Positions 9,167 to 19,712 of a stretch of DNA of 64,000 nucleotides are shown piece after piece. The DNA comes from Streptomyces griseoflavus. Its GTDB lineage: Bacteria; Actinomycetota; Actinomycetes; Streptomycetales; Streptomycetaceae. The notes beneath the pieces are model-generated. The model worked only from the letters and a program-made list of their open reading frames with translations, was not told the DNA's origin and did not search any database. Made by a program: the position numbers and the translations under genes. The stretch covers positions 442,550 through 506,549 of the forward strand of contig NZ_BMUC01000002.1 of assembly GCF_014649995.1 (NCBI RefSeq). Direction: 5' to 3'. Position 1 is the first letter of the stretch. Each line of letters opens with the position of its first letter.

Positions 9167-10450
9167 GTGCCCGCACTTGTGCTGCTCGGTGCTCAGTGGG
9201 GTGACGAAGGCAAGGGAAAGGCGACGGACCTGCTCGGTGGCTCCGTCGACTATGTGGTGCGCTACCAAGGCGGCAACAACGCCGGCCACACGGTAGTCGT
9301 GGGCGATCAGAAGTACGCCCTCCACCTGCTCCCTTCCGGAATCCTGTCTCCCGGCTGCACGCCGGTCATCGGCAACGGCGTCGTCGTCGACCCGTCGGTC
9401 CTGCTCTCCGAGCTGAGCGGTCTGAACGAGCGAGGCGTCGACACGTCGAAGCTCCTGATCAGCGGAAACGCTCACATCATCACGCCGTACAACGTGACGG
9501 TGGACAAGGTGACCGAGCGCTTCCTCGGCAAGCGCAAGATCGGGACCACCGGCCGGGGCATCGGCCCGACCTACGCCGACAAGATCAACCGCGTCGGCAT
9601 CCGCGTCCAGGACCTCTACGACGAGTCGATCCTCACCCAGAAGGTCGAGGCGGCCCTCGACGCCAAGAACCAGATGCTCACCAAGCTCTACAACCGGCGC
9701 GCGATCGCCGTGGAGCAGGTGGTCGGGGAACTGCTCGGCTACGCCGACAAGCTCGCCCCGTACGTCGCCGACACGGTGCTGGTGCTGAACGAGGCGCTGG
9801 AGCAGGACAAGGTGGTCCTCTTCGAGGGCGGCCAGGGCACGCTCCTCGACATCGACCACGGCACGTACCCCTTCGTCACCTCGTCCAACCCGACCGCGGG
9901 CGGCGCCTGCACGGGCGCGGGCGTCGGCCCGACGAAGATCAGCCGGGTCATCGGCATCCTGAAGGCGTACACCACCCGCGTCGGCGCGGGACCGTTCCCG
10001 ACCGAGCTGTTCGACGAGGACGGCGAGGCGCTGCGCCGCATCGGCGGCGAGCGCGGTGTCACCACCGGCCGTGACCGCCGCTGCGGCTGGTTCGACGCGG
10101 TGATCGCCCGCTACGCCACCCGCGTCAACGGCCTCACCGACTTCTTCCTCACCAAGCTCGACGTCCTCACCGGCTGGGAGCAGATCCCGGTCTGCGTCGC
10201 CTACGAGATCGACGGCAAGCGCGTCGAGGAGCTGCCCTACTCGCAGTCCGACTTCCACCACGCGAAGCCGGTCTACGAGATGCTCCCCGGCTGGAGCGAG
10301 GACATCAGCAAGGCGAAGTCGTTCTCCGACCTCCCGAAGAACGCCCAGGCGTACGTCAAGGCCCTGGAGGAGATGTCCGGCGCCCCGATCTCCGCGATCG
10401 GCGTGGGCCCGGGCCGCGACGAGACGATCGAGATCAACTCGTTCCTGTAG
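9167..10450 (+). CDS. purA: Adenylosuccinate synthetase
   Basis: Converts IMP plus aspartate, with GTP, to adenylosuccinate, the first committed step to AMP, in the cytoplasm. It has 427 residues, the normal length. The N-terminal P-loop [11 protein letters not shown] carries the catalytic Asp, and GGNNAGHT follows with the catalytic His. [10 protein letters not shown], the GTP-binding loop region [10 protein letters not shown] and [12 protein letters not shown] are also present. The start is GTG 9167 with GGAAGGGG 8-15 bp upstream. It is monocistronic: a strong terminator follows 12 bp after the stop. Confidence 0.98.
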   Translation: MPALVLLGAQWGDEGKGKATDLLGGSVDYVVRYQGGNNAGHTVVVGDQKYALHLLPSGILSPGCTPVIGNGVVVDPSVLLSELSGLNERGVDTSKLLISGNAHIITPYNVTVDKVTERFLGKRKIGTTGRGIGPTYADKINRVGIRVQDLYDESILTQKVEAALDAKNQMLTKLYNRRAIAVEQVVGELLGYADKLAPYVADTVLVLNEALEQDKVVLFEGGQGTLLDIDHGTYPFVTSSNPTAGGACTGAGVGPTKISRVIGILKAYTTRVGAGPFPTELFDEDGEALRRIGGERGVTTGRDRRCGWFDAVIARYATRVNGLTDFFLTKLDVLTGWEQIPVCVAYEIDGKRVEELPYSQSDFHHAKPVYEMLPGWSEDISKAKSFSDLPKNAQAYVKALEEMSGAPISAIGVGPGRDETIEINSFL

Positions 10451-10462
10451 AACGGCCCGTCC

Positions 10463-10516
10463 ACGGCGAAGCCACCGGTGCCCCCCGGCAGGGGACGGCG
10501 CCGGTGGCTTCGCCGT
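10463..10516 (+). terminator. purA terminator
   Basis: A perfect 16-bp stem: ACGGCGAAGCCACCGG at 10463-10478 and its complement at 10501-10516, with a 22-nt loop, 12 bp after the purA stop. Confidence 0.8.
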
Positions 10517-10593
10517 CACGGCCCCGGCCGGCCCCGTCATGAACGCGGAGGACCCGCGGAAGGGGCTCTCCCCGGGGGCGAGCCCGGGCGGAG

Positions 10594-11244
10594 TCAGCTG
10601 AACACGATCATCGAGCCCTGCGCCAGGCTCCGGGTCGCCGCCGCGTGCAGGCCCAGCCAGACGTGACGCTCGCGGGCGAAGGGGCTGGGGTCGTACGGGG
10701 CGGGGACGGCCGGCTCCTCCAGCTCCGTCGGACCGCGCGGCGGCTCGGGAGCCGCCGGGGGGTTCGCCGGGTCGATGCCGATCGACGGGGCGACCAGCTC
10801 CAGTTCGCGCAGCAGCGCGTGGGAGGAACCCAACGGGCCTCCACCCGCGAGGAGTTCGTCGCTGGAGAGGGGGCCGGGGAAGTCGACGGGGACGTACGCG
10901 CCCGCGTGGTCGTAGTGCCACACCAGGTGCGACTGCTGGGCCGTCGCCTCGAACATCTCCAGCAACTGCTCGTAGTCGCCGCCGAGTTCGTCCACCGGCG
11001 TGACCGGGAAACCGCACACCTGGAGCAGGTACACGCGCCGCAGGAAGTGCAGCGCGTCGTAGTCGAACCCCGCGACCGGGGCCACCTCGCCGGTCAGTCC
11101 CGGCATGTACTGGTACACCGGCACCGGGGGGAGTCCCGCCTCGGCCAGCACCGCGTTGTACTGTGCGAGTTCCTCGGCGAAGGGGTTGTCGGGCGTGTGG
11201 CACAACACGTCGACGAGCGGTACCAGCCACAGGTCACAGGCCAA
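10594..11244 (-). CDS. Conserved Streptomyces hypothetical protein
   Basis: Soluble protein of 216 residues that I do not recognise as a named family. It has no signal peptide or membrane helix. The first 140 residues look folded and rich in aromatic residues (for example LWLVPLVDVL and VWHYDHAGAYVP). A Pro/Glu-rich linker covers about 165-190, before a short hydrophobic C-terminus. The only in-frame start with a ribosome site is TTG 11244, seven bases after GAGGAG. It sits between purA (convergent) and a GntR gene on the same strand, with 122 bp upstream. The function is unknown. Confidence 0.7.
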   Translation of the reverse strand: MACDLWLVPLVDVLCHTPDNPFAEELAQYNAVLAEAGLPPVPVYQYMPGLTGEVAPVAGFDYDALHFLRRVYLLQVCGFPVTPVDELGGDYEQLLEMFEATAQQSHLVWHYDHAGAYVPVDFPGPLSSDELLAGGGPLGSSHALLRELELVAPSIGIDPANPPAAPEPPRGPTELEEPAVPAPYDPSPFARERHVWLGLHAAATRSLAQGSMIVFS

Positions 11245-11366
11245 AAGAGGGCTCCTCGCAGCGCGCGGTCGTCGGGGTGGACGAGGTGGTCGCCCCGGTC
11301 AGGGAAGGGTAACCGGGCCCGGGACGGCGGGCGCCTCCCGTGCGGGGAACCCGTGGTGCGGGTCCC

Positions 11367-12077
11367 TTACCCATCCCCGCCGGGCGTCAGCCCCTCGACG
11401 AGGGACAGCGAGTGCGCGTCGTACGCCTCGACGATCGCACGGGCGGCCTCGGTGTCACGGCGCGCCAGCGCGTCGACCAGTTCGGTGTGCCGGGACCACA
11501 GCCGCCCCCGGACATCGGGCAGCCGCCGCAGCCGCTGCACCGCGTACACCCAGCCCTGGGCGCGCAGCCGGTGCAGGAAGTCGGTGAGGTGCGGGTTGCC
11601 GAACACGGCGGTCAGCTCGCGCCAGAAGCGCAGGTCGTAGCCGATGAGGACGGTGACCTCACCGGCGAGGGCCGCGCGCTGGGCCTCCTCGCCGCGCCTG
11701 CGCACCCCGGCGAGGGCGACGGCGACCCGGGGCTCGTCCGGCAGGAGAGAGGCCGGGTGACCGGCGGACAGTGCCCGGAACATCCCGTCGATGACGAGAC
11801 GGCGGGCCTCCACCATGCCGCGGAAGTCGTCGGCGGAGTACGCGCGCACCTGGAAACCGCGGTGCTGGTCGGCGTCGAGCAGCCCCTGCGCCGTCAGGTC
11901 GACCAGCGCCTCGCGGACGGGCGTCGCGGACACCCCGTACTGCTCGGCGATCTCCTTCACGGTGAACGCCTGCCCCGGCTGGAGCCGCCCGGCCAGCACC
12001 TCGTCACGGAGCGCGTCGGCGATCTGCTGCCGCAGGGTGCTGCGGGTCACTGCGCCGGTGCCGGTGATGCCGGGCAT
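11367..12077 (-). CDS. GntR family regulator with FCD domain
   Basis: Transcription factor of 236 residues of the FadR subfamily. A winged helix fills about residues 5-75 (IADALRDEVLAGRLQPGQ, then VKEIAEQYGVSATPVREALVDL). A helical FCD ligand domain follows, with the acid and His positions that hold a metal and a carboxylate ligand (RHTELVDALARRD near the end). ATG 12077 was chosen (MPGITG), preceded by GAGGGAG; an in-frame ATG 20 codons upstream is possible. It lies 162 bp downstream of the class III aminotransferase on the same strand and may control amine or amino-acid catabolism (inference). Confidence 0.88.
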   Translation of the reverse strand: MPGITGTGAVTRSTLRQQIADALRDEVLAGRLQPGQAFTVKEIAEQYGVSATPVREALVDLTAQGLLDADQHRGFQVRAYSADDFRGMVEARRLVIDGMFRALSAGHPASLLPDEPRVAVALAGVRRRGEEAQRAALAGEVTVLIGYDLRFWRELTAVFGNPHLTDFLHRLRAQGWVYAVQRLRRLPDVRGRLWSRHTELVDALARRDTEAARAIVEAYDAHSLSLVEGLTPGGDG

Positions 12078-12239
12078 GGTCGGGGCGTCTCCCTCGTCGC
12101 GTTCGAGTGGCGTGCGCGCCGCAGGGGGCACGGGCACGCCACCTTACGCCTTCGGGTGGGCGCGGATGTTCGAACGGGCGCGGGACGGAGACCGTCCCGC
12201 GCCCGCCCCGTACCGGGTCGTCCCGGCCCGTCCCGCCGG

Positions 12240-13595
12240 TTACGCCACGTAGCCGTCCGCGACGGTCAGGGCCGCGTCCAGCGCCGCCAGCCCTTCCTTC
12301 AGCTCGGCCTCGCTCGCGTTGCACGGCGGCACCACGTGCGTGCGGTTCATGTTCACGAAGGGCCAGATGCCGGCCTCCTTCGCGGCGGCGGCGAAGGCCG
12401 CCATCGGGGCGTTCGCCTCACCGGACGCGTTGTACGGGACCAGCGGCTCCCGGGTCTCCCGGTCGCGCACCAGCTCCAGCGCCCAGAACATGCCCACGCC
12501 GCGCACCTCGCCCACACAGGGGTGCCGCTCGGCCAGTGCGCGCAGCCCGGGTTCCACGACGGACGCGCCGAGGGCCGCCGCGCCCGCGACGACCCCCTCC
12601 TCCTCCATCACGTTGATCGTCGCGACGGCGGCGGCACAGGCCAGCGGGTGTCCCGAGTAGGTCAGACCGCCCGGGTACGGCCGCTTGGCGAACGTCTCGG
12701 CCACCGCCCCCGAGACGGCGACACCGCCGAGCGGCACATAGCCGGAGTTCACGCCCTTGGCGAAGGTCATCAGGTCCGGGACGACGTCGTACAGGTCGGC
12801 CGCGAACCACGTGCCGGTCCGTCCGAAGCCGGCCATGACCTCGTCGAGGACGAGGACGATGCCGTACGTGTCGCACAGTGCGCGGACGCCGGCGAGGTAA
12901 CCGGCGGGCGGCGGCATGATCCCGGCCGTTCCCGGGATCGTCTCCAGGATGATCGCGGCGATGGTCGACGGCCCCTCGAAGGCGATCGTCGTCTCCAGGT
13001 GCTCCAGGGCCCGCGCGCACTCCTGCTCCTCGGTCTCGGCGTGGAAGCGCGAGCGGTACAGGAACGGAGCCCAGAAGCGCACGACCCCGGCGGTGCCGCT
13101 GTCGGAGGCCCAGCGGCGCGGGTCACCGGTGACGTTCACGGCCTGCTGGGTGCCGCCGTGGTACGAGCGGTAGGCGGAGAGCACCTTGGGACGCCCGGTG
13201 TGCAGCCGCGCCATGCGCAGCGCGTGCTCGACGGCGTCGGCGCCGCCGTTGGTGAAGAAGACCTTGTCCAGGTCGCCGGGGGTCCGCTCGGCGATCAGCC
13301 GGGCCGCCTCCGAGCGGGCCTCCACGGCGAACGCGGGCGCGAACGTCGTCATCCGGGCCGCCTGCTCCTGGATCGCGGCGACGACCTTGGGGTGCTGGTA
13401 GCCGATGTTCGTGAAGACGAGCCCGCTGGCGAAGTCGAGGTAGCGCCGGCCGTCGTAGTCCCAGAAGTACGACCCCTGCGCCCCGGCGACGGCGAGCGGG
13501 TCGATGAGCTCCTGTGCGGACCAGGAGTGGAACACGTGCGCACGGTCGGCGGCCTTGACGGCGGTCCCGACCTCGGGGTTCGGCTGAGGAGTCAT
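12240..13595 (-). CDS. Class III PLP-dependent aminotransferase
   Basis: Aminotransferase of 451 residues, of the type annotated as aspartate aminotransferase family or omega-amino acid:pyruvate transaminase. It moves an amino group from an omega-amino acid or amine to a 2-oxoacid. Motifs are FTNGGADAVEHALRMAR (phosphate binding), YRSYHGGT, VLDEVMAGFGRTG (Asp contacting the PLP ring nitrogen) and the Schiff-base Lys in TFAKGVNSGYVPLGG. The start is ATG 13595. The substrate is not decidable from sequence. The neighbouring GntR/FCD gene is a plausible local regulator. Confidence 0.92.
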   Translation of the reverse strand: MTPQPNPEVGTAVKAADRAHVFHSWSAQELIDPLAVAGAQGSYFWDYDGRRYLDFASGLVFTNIGYQHPKVVAAIQEQAARMTTFAPAFAVEARSEAARLIAERTPGDLDKVFFTNGGADAVEHALRMARLHTGRPKVLSAYRSYHGGTQQAVNVTGDPRRWASDSGTAGVVRFWAPFLYRSRFHAETEEQECARALEHLETTIAFEGPSTIAAIILETIPGTAGIMPPPAGYLAGVRALCDTYGIVLVLDEVMAGFGRTGTWFAADLYDVVPDLMTFAKGVNSGYVPLGGVAVSGAVAETFAKRPYPGGLTYSGHPLACAAAVATINVMEEEGVVAGAAALGASVVEPGLRALAERHPCVGEVRGVGMFWALELVRDRETREPLVPYNASGEANAPMAAFAAAAKEAGIWPFVNMNRTHVVPPCNASEAELKEGLAALDAALTVADGYVA

Positions 13596-13690
13596 GCCGC
13601 AGAGGGTAAGGGGGGCGGGCGTCGCCGCGACATCGGCGGCCTGTCTGCGGTCGGGGCCTTTCCGCGACAGGTTGTCGACCGGTCACCAGC

Positions 13691-14161
13691 ATGGGCGGGC
13701 TGCGCGTGCTGCCCGACCTCGCGCTCGACGCGCTGCGCCCCGCGGACAGCTCCCTGCTGATCCTCCCCGGCGCCGCCCGCTGGGACGACGGAGACGACCT
13801 CGCCCCCTTCGCCCACGCGGCCCGCGCCTTCCTCGACGCCGGTGTGCCCGTCGCCGCGATCTGCGGGGCCACCGCCGGGCTCGCCCGGGAAGGGCTGCTC
13901 GACGACCGCGCGCACACCAGCGGCGCCGCCCCCTACCTCGCCCTGACCGGATACGCCGGCGCCGGGCGGTACGTCGAGGCGGACGCGGTCACCGACGGCG
14001 GTCTCGTCACCGCCGGACCGACCGAGCCCGTCGCCTTCGCCCGCGAGGTCTTCCGGCTGCTCGGCGCCTACGACGACACCGTGACCGACGCCTGGTACCG
14101 GCTGTTCCACGACTCCGACCCGGACGCCTACGCCGCGTACGAGGAGGCGCTGAGCCGGTGA
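13691..14161 (+). pseudogene. DJ-1/PfpI family protein, 5'-truncated
   Basis: The 156-residue frame starts inside the DJ-1/PfpI fold, at a segment (MGGLRVLPDLALDALRP) that normally follows about 45 residues carrying the first strand and the conserved Glu. The nucleophile Cys is intact in AAICGATAGLA. Upstream codons RPVTS still look family-like, then the similarity stops; the 95 bp left before the divergent aminotransferase start cannot hold the missing part in any frame. A small deletion probably removed the N-terminus. It overlaps the MarR gene by 4 nt (GTGA). It might still be translated, but is unlikely to be active. Confidence 0.55.
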
Positions 14162-14628
14162 GCCGCCGACAGCAGGACCTGCTCAGCCGGGGCGCGCTCG
14201 GCACCTTCCGGCTGAACGGCCGGTTCCTCGCGGTCGCGGAGGAACTGGCCCGGCCCGCCGGCATCAGCGCCGCCCGCCGGCAGGTGCTCGGTGCCGTCCT
14301 CGGCGAGCCGCTGCCGGTCTCCGGGATCGCCAGGACCATGGGCATCACCCGGCAGAGCGTGCAGCGCGTCGCCGATCTGCTGGTCGACGGCGGACTGGCC
14401 GAGTACCGGCCCAATCCCGCCCACCGGCGCGCCAAGCTCCTCGCCCCGACCGAGGAGGGCCTCGCCGCGGTCCGCCGCATCGACCCCGGCCACGCGGCCT
14501 TCGCCGAGCGCCTGGCGCGCGAGTACGCCGAGGAGTACGGCGAGGACGGGCTCGACCGGGCGGTACAGGCGCTGGAGCGGCTGTCCGAGGTGCTCGACAG
14601 GATCGGTCCGCCTGTTACGGAACCGTAG
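14158..14628 (+). CDS. MarR family transcriptional regulator
   Basis: Winged-helix regulator of 156 residues. The recognition region is around residues 45-95 (VSGIARTMGITRQSVQRVADLL, then the wing NPAHRRAKLLAPTEEG), flanked by N- and C-terminal dimerisation helices. The start GTG 14158 overlaps the stop of the truncated PfpI gene (GTGA), so its translation probably depends on that frame, which may explain why the remnant is still open. The ligand and targets are unknown. Confidence 0.85.
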   Translation: MSRRQQDLLSRGALGTFRLNGRFLAVAEELARPAGISAARRQVLGAVLGEPLPVSGIARTMGITRQSVQRVADLLVDGGLAEYRPNPAHRRAKLLAPTEEGLAAVRRIDPGHAAFAERLAREYAEEYGEDGLDRAVQALERLSEVLDRIGPPVTEP

Positions 14629-14707
14629 ACGGCACCCCGCTCACCGGGCACCCGCCCCGCACTATCCTCGATCCGTTGCTCACTGCACGGGGGAAGGCGG
14701 CGCGGCG

Positions 14708-16609
<1,902 letters not shown>

Positions 16610-16732
16610 CCGAGTCCCTTGCTCCAGGCGCTGGTTGAGCGTCGGCGGACGCCGGTGAACTCCCGCGGACGCGGGGCACACCCTGACGGGCGGCTCCGGC
16701 GGGCACACTCTCACGGGCGCGCACGGCCGGGC

Positions 16733-17479
16733 TCAGCGCGGCTCCGGCGGGCGCTGACGCGGCATGTTGGGGCGGGCCGGTCCCGGCGGCGACGGGAGCC
16801 GACCGTGCGGGAGGGGCCCCTCCGGGCGCCCTCCGACCGCCATCGCCGTCCGCACGCCCAGTGGCGCGCCCCCGCTGCGGAACTCCATCATCCAGTCGGC
16901 CGTCTCGATCCGCACCAGCTCCGTGACGTCCTCCGAGAACCGCCTCAGTACCGTGAGGCACCGCTCGGCCGCCTCGCTCGCCGTGCCCTCGGTGGGCCCC
17001 AGCACCTCGCGGACGCACTCCGAGGCCCAGTCGAACTGGAACGTCTGCAGCCGCCGCTGAAGGGCCTGCGCCGTCGCCACGTCCCGCATCCAGCCGGACG
17101 TCATCCCGAAGAACCGGTCCCCGGCGGCACACGCCACCGCCACCAGCAGCGCCAGATACCCCCAGGGCGCCGTCCCGTCGGCCACCCCGGTCAGACCGAG
17201 CAGCGGCAGCGCCGCCCCGGCCAGCGCGCCCCCCGCGGTGCCGGCCCGCAGCGCCCACGCGCACCGCCGCTTCCACGCGCGGTCCTCCAGGTACCAGGCG
17301 GCGGTGTCCAGCGCCCCGCGCTCCACCCACCGGTACAACTCGTCCAGCCGGGACGCCGGGTCGCCCCAGTCCCCGAGCGGGAACTCGCGCCCGGCCGGAT
17401 CACCCGGCCGTTCTCCGGCCGCCTCCTCGCCCCGCCGGTCCCCGGACCGACCCTCGGGCTGCATCTCCGGCTGACCCAC
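16733..17479 (-). CDS. SLATT-domain two-helix membrane protein
   Basis: Protein of 248 residues. It has a polar N-terminus, a helix with LDELYRWVERGALDTAAWYL, two membrane helices (about residues 75-97 and 104-122) and a long cytoplasmic helical C-terminus (DRFFGMTSGWMRDVA onwards) ending in a Pro-rich tail. The helix-TM-TM-helix arrangement fits SLATT proteins, proposed membrane effectors often found with SMODS nucleotidyltransferases. No such partner is encoded here. Because it sits at a conserved core locus, a housekeeping role is equally possible. The start is GTG 17479, seven bases after AGGGAG. Confidence 0.6.
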   Translation of the reverse strand: MGQPEMQPEGRSGDRRGEEAAGERPGDPAGREFPLGDWGDPASRLDELYRWVERGALDTAAWYLEDRAWKRRCAWALRAGTAGGALAGAALPLLGLTGVADGTAPWGYLALLVAVACAAGDRFFGMTSGWMRDVATAQALQRRLQTFQFDWASECVREVLGPTEGTASEAAERCLTVLRRFSEDVTELVRIETADWMMEFRSGGAPLGVRTAMAVGGRPEGPLPHGRLPSPPGPARPNMPRQRPPEPR

Positions 17480-17792
17480 CCGGTATCTCCCTACTGCACC
17501 GACCCTGCGGACCCCTGCTGATTCCCGCCGCCCCCGCCGGCCTCGCGTACGTTCCGTGTGTGGAGTGTGACGCCCCGTGCTCGCGCGCCCGCACCTTCCT
17601 ACCTCCCAACGGGTGGCGGCGCCGGGGGTTCGGGCGCCCTTTCCCCCGGAAGTAGGCCGTCATCCGGTATAGGGCCCCTTCCAGGACTCACTCGAAAGAG
17701 TGGCGGGGCGACGGCCGGTCCGACCACGTAGGCTCGTGCCGAACGGCAAAACCGTGATAGACGGACCGACGGACCGACCAAGGAGCTGAATC
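17480..17792 (+). promoter_or_regulatory. Divergent intergenic region before ybaB
   Basis: A 313-bp region between the SLATT gene and ybaB. It must hold promoters for both. GGACCGAC is repeated in tandem at about 17763-17778, just before the AAGGAG ribosome site of ybaB. I looked for a signal-recognition-particle RNA here and saw none of its conserved loop. No other gene is visible. Confidence 0.4.
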
Positions 17793-18134
17793 GTGATCCC
17801 CGGTGGTGGCCAGCCCAACATGCAGCAGCTGCTCCAGCAGGCCCAGAAGATGCAGCAGGACCTCGCCCAGGCGCAGGAGGAACTCGCGCGTACGGAGGTC
17901 GAGGGACAGGCGGGCGGCGGACTGGTGAAGGCCACCGTCACCGGCTCCGGCGAACTGCGGGCCCTGAAGATCGACCCGAAGGCGGTGGACCCGGAGGACA
18001 CCGAGACCCTCGCGGACCTGGTCGTCGCGGCGGTCCAGGCGGCCAACGAGAACGCCCAGACCCTCCAGCAGCAGAAGCTCGGCCCGCTCGCCCAGGGCCT
18101 GGGCGGCGGAGGCATCCCCGGTCTCCCCTTCTGA
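17793..18134 (+). CDS. YbaB/EbfC nucleoid-associated protein
   Basis: DNA-binding protein of 113 residues. It has the family's long N-terminal helix rich in Gln ([19 protein letters not shown]), the central strands [21 protein letters not shown] and a second long helix ([14 protein letters not shown]). Homodimers of this family bind DNA without strong sequence preference. The start is GTG 17793 with AAGGAG upstream. It is encoded just before recR, as in many bacteria, which suggests a shared role in chromosome maintenance. Confidence 0.95.
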   Translation: MIPGGGQPNMQQLLQQAQKMQQDLAQAQEELARTEVEGQAGGGLVKATVTGSGELRALKIDPKAVDPEDTETLADLVVAAVQAANENAQTLQQQKLGPLAQGLGGGGIPGLPF

Positions 18135-18211
18135 CCTTCACGCCCCTACTAAGAAGGCCCGCGGGCCTCTACCGTACGTACTGAAGCACCACTGGGAAGG
18201 ACGGCAGTCCG

Positions 18212-18811
18212 TTGTACGAAGGCGTGGTCCAGGACCTCATCGACGAGCTGGGGCGGCTGCCCGGCGTCGGTCCCAAGAGCGCGCAGCGGATCGCCTTCCA
18301 CATCCTGCAGGCGGAACCGACGGACGTGCGGCGCCTCGCGCACGCGCTGACGGAGGTCAAGGCCAAGGTCCGCTTCTGCGTCACCTGCGGGAACGTGGCG
18401 CAGGAGGAGCAGTGCGCCATCTGCCGCGACGCGCGCCGCGACCCCGCGGTCATCTGTGTGGTGGAGGAGCCCAAGGACGTGGTGGCCATCGAGCGCACCC
18501 GTGAGTTCCGGGGCCGCTACCACGTGCTGGGCGGGGCGATCAGCCCGATCGACGGGGTGGGCCCGGACGATCTGCGGATCCGGGAACTCCTGGCCCGTCT
18601 CGCCGACGGCACGGTCACGGAACTCATCCTGGCCACGGACCCGAACCTCGAAGGCGAGGCCACGGCCACGTATCTCGCCCGCATGATCAAGCCCATGGGC
18701 CTGAAGGTCACCCGCCTGGCCAGCGGCCTCCCGGTGGGCGGCGACCTGGAATACGCGGACGAGGTGACCCTCGGCCGCGCCTTCGAGGGGAGACGACTCC
18801 TAGATGTCTGA
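18212..18811 (+). CDS. recR: Recombination mediator RecR
   Basis: Recombinational repair protein of 199 residues that works with RecF/RecO to load RecA on gapped DNA. It has an N-terminal helix-hairpin-helix ([18 protein letters not shown]), a four-Cys zinc motif (FCVTCGN and CAICRD, about residues 55-70), a Toprim domain ([14 protein letters not shown] to [12 protein letters not shown]) and a C-terminal Walker-like segment ([16 protein letters not shown]). The start is TTG 18212 after a GGGAAGG ribosome site. Its end overlaps the next gene by 8 nt. Confidence 0.97.
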   Translation: MYEGVVQDLIDELGRLPGVGPKSAQRIAFHILQAEPTDVRRLAHALTEVKAKVRFCVTCGNVAQEEQCAICRDARRDPAVICVVEEPKDVVAIERTREFRGRYHVLGGAISPIDGVGPDDLRIRELLARLADGTVTELILATDPNLEGEATATYLARMIKPMGLKVTRLASGLPVGGDLEYADEVTLGRAFEGRRLLDV

Positions 18812-19463
18812 CGCCACGCTGCACGCGACCGACCGGAACCCGGACGACTTCGCGGTCCAGGTCGCGGACCAGATCGAGAGCTTCCTGGTCGCCGTCACGG
18901 AGGTCGCGAAGGGCGACGAGCCCGACTCGGCGGTCCCCTTCCTCCTCCTGGAGGTCTCCCAGCTCCTGCTGGCCGGCGGCCGCCTGGGCGCCCACGAGGA
19001 CATCGTCCCCGACGAGCGCTACGAGCCCGACCTGGGCCCCGAGGCCGACGTGGACCACCTCCGCGAGAACCTGGCCCGTCTCCTCGAACCGGTCGACGTC
19101 TACTCCGAGGTCTTCGACCCCTACGAGCCCCGCAAGGCGCCGGTCCCGGCCCGTATCTCCGACGACCTCACCGACGTCATCACCGACCTCCGCCACGGCA
19201 TGGCCCACTACAAGGCGGGCCGCACCACGGAGGCCCTGTGGTGGTGGCAGTTCTCCTACTTCTCCAACTGGGGCTCCACGGCGTCCGCCACCCTGCGCGC
19301 CCTGCAGTCGGTGGTCGCCCACGTCCGCCTGAACCAGCCCCTCGCCGAACTCGACGGCCTCGACACCGACCAGGGCATGGGCGACGACACCCTGGAATTC
19401 GAGGCGGGCCGCGTCATGGTCCAGGAAATCGGAGTCCCCCTGGGCATGCGCCCGGTCACCTGA
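18804..19463 (+). CDS. DUF5063 domain protein
   Basis: Acidic, soluble protein of 219 residues belonging to DUF5063, which in actinomycetes is usually encoded after recR. It is mostly helical, with a conserved aromatic stretch [14 protein letters not shown] around residue 145 and no signal peptide. The ATG at 18804 overlaps the recR stop by 8 nt, so the two are co-translated. The function is unknown. The constant recR linkage hints at repair or nucleoid work, but this is inference. Confidence 0.85.
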   Translation: MSDATLHATDRNPDDFAVQVADQIESFLVAVTEVAKGDEPDSAVPFLLLEVSQLLLAGGRLGAHEDIVPDERYEPDLGPEADVDHLRENLARLLEPVDVYSEVFDPYEPRKAPVPARISDDLTDVITDLRHGMAHYKAGRTTEALWWWQFSYFSNWGSTASATLRALQSVVAHVRLNQPLAELDGLDTDQGMGDDTLEFEAGRVMVQEIGVPLGMRPVT

Positions 19464-19644
19464 CCGCCCCGCCCGTGCCGGCCCTCGTGGGCGCCGCCCC
19501 GGAGACCTCGCCGGCCGGGCCCGGGTGTGACGCGGGTCGCTTTTCCGAGTGGGGTGCTCCGGGTTGGGCATGAGCCCCCTGCGTGAGCGGCCGGATGTCT
19601 CATCATGCGATATCGCGGAGGGGTTTTTCGGACGCTCGATAGAC

Positions 19645-19688
19645 TTGACCGACCGCGGCGCACACATATGTGTGCGGACTGTGGATAA
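19645..19688 (+). promoter_or_regulatory. ask promoter region: palindrome over the -10 and a DnaA-box-like site
   Basis: TTGACC at 19645-19650 is followed, 16-17 bp later, by a -10-like TATGTG/ATGTGT inside a perfect 18-bp palindrome, CGCACACATATGTGTGCG (19659-19676). Directly after it, TGTGGATAA at 19680-19688 is the complement of TTATCCACA, a DnaA-box sequence. The ask start codon is 25 bp further on. A repressor on the palindrome would block this promoter (inference). Confidence 0.5.
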
Positions 19689-19712
19689 CGACGGACTGAG
19701 CGAGGAGCGCAC

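Noticed and set aside
11340-13760. Long plus-strand open frame opposite the GntR and aminotransferase genes
   Set aside because: Antisense to two clear genes, no recognisable motif, Arg/Gly/His-rich composition typical of shadow frames.
17480-17792. Signal recognition particle RNA upstream of ybaB
   Set aside because: The GGAAG-containing tetraloop and asymmetric loop sequence of bacterial SRP RNA are not present.
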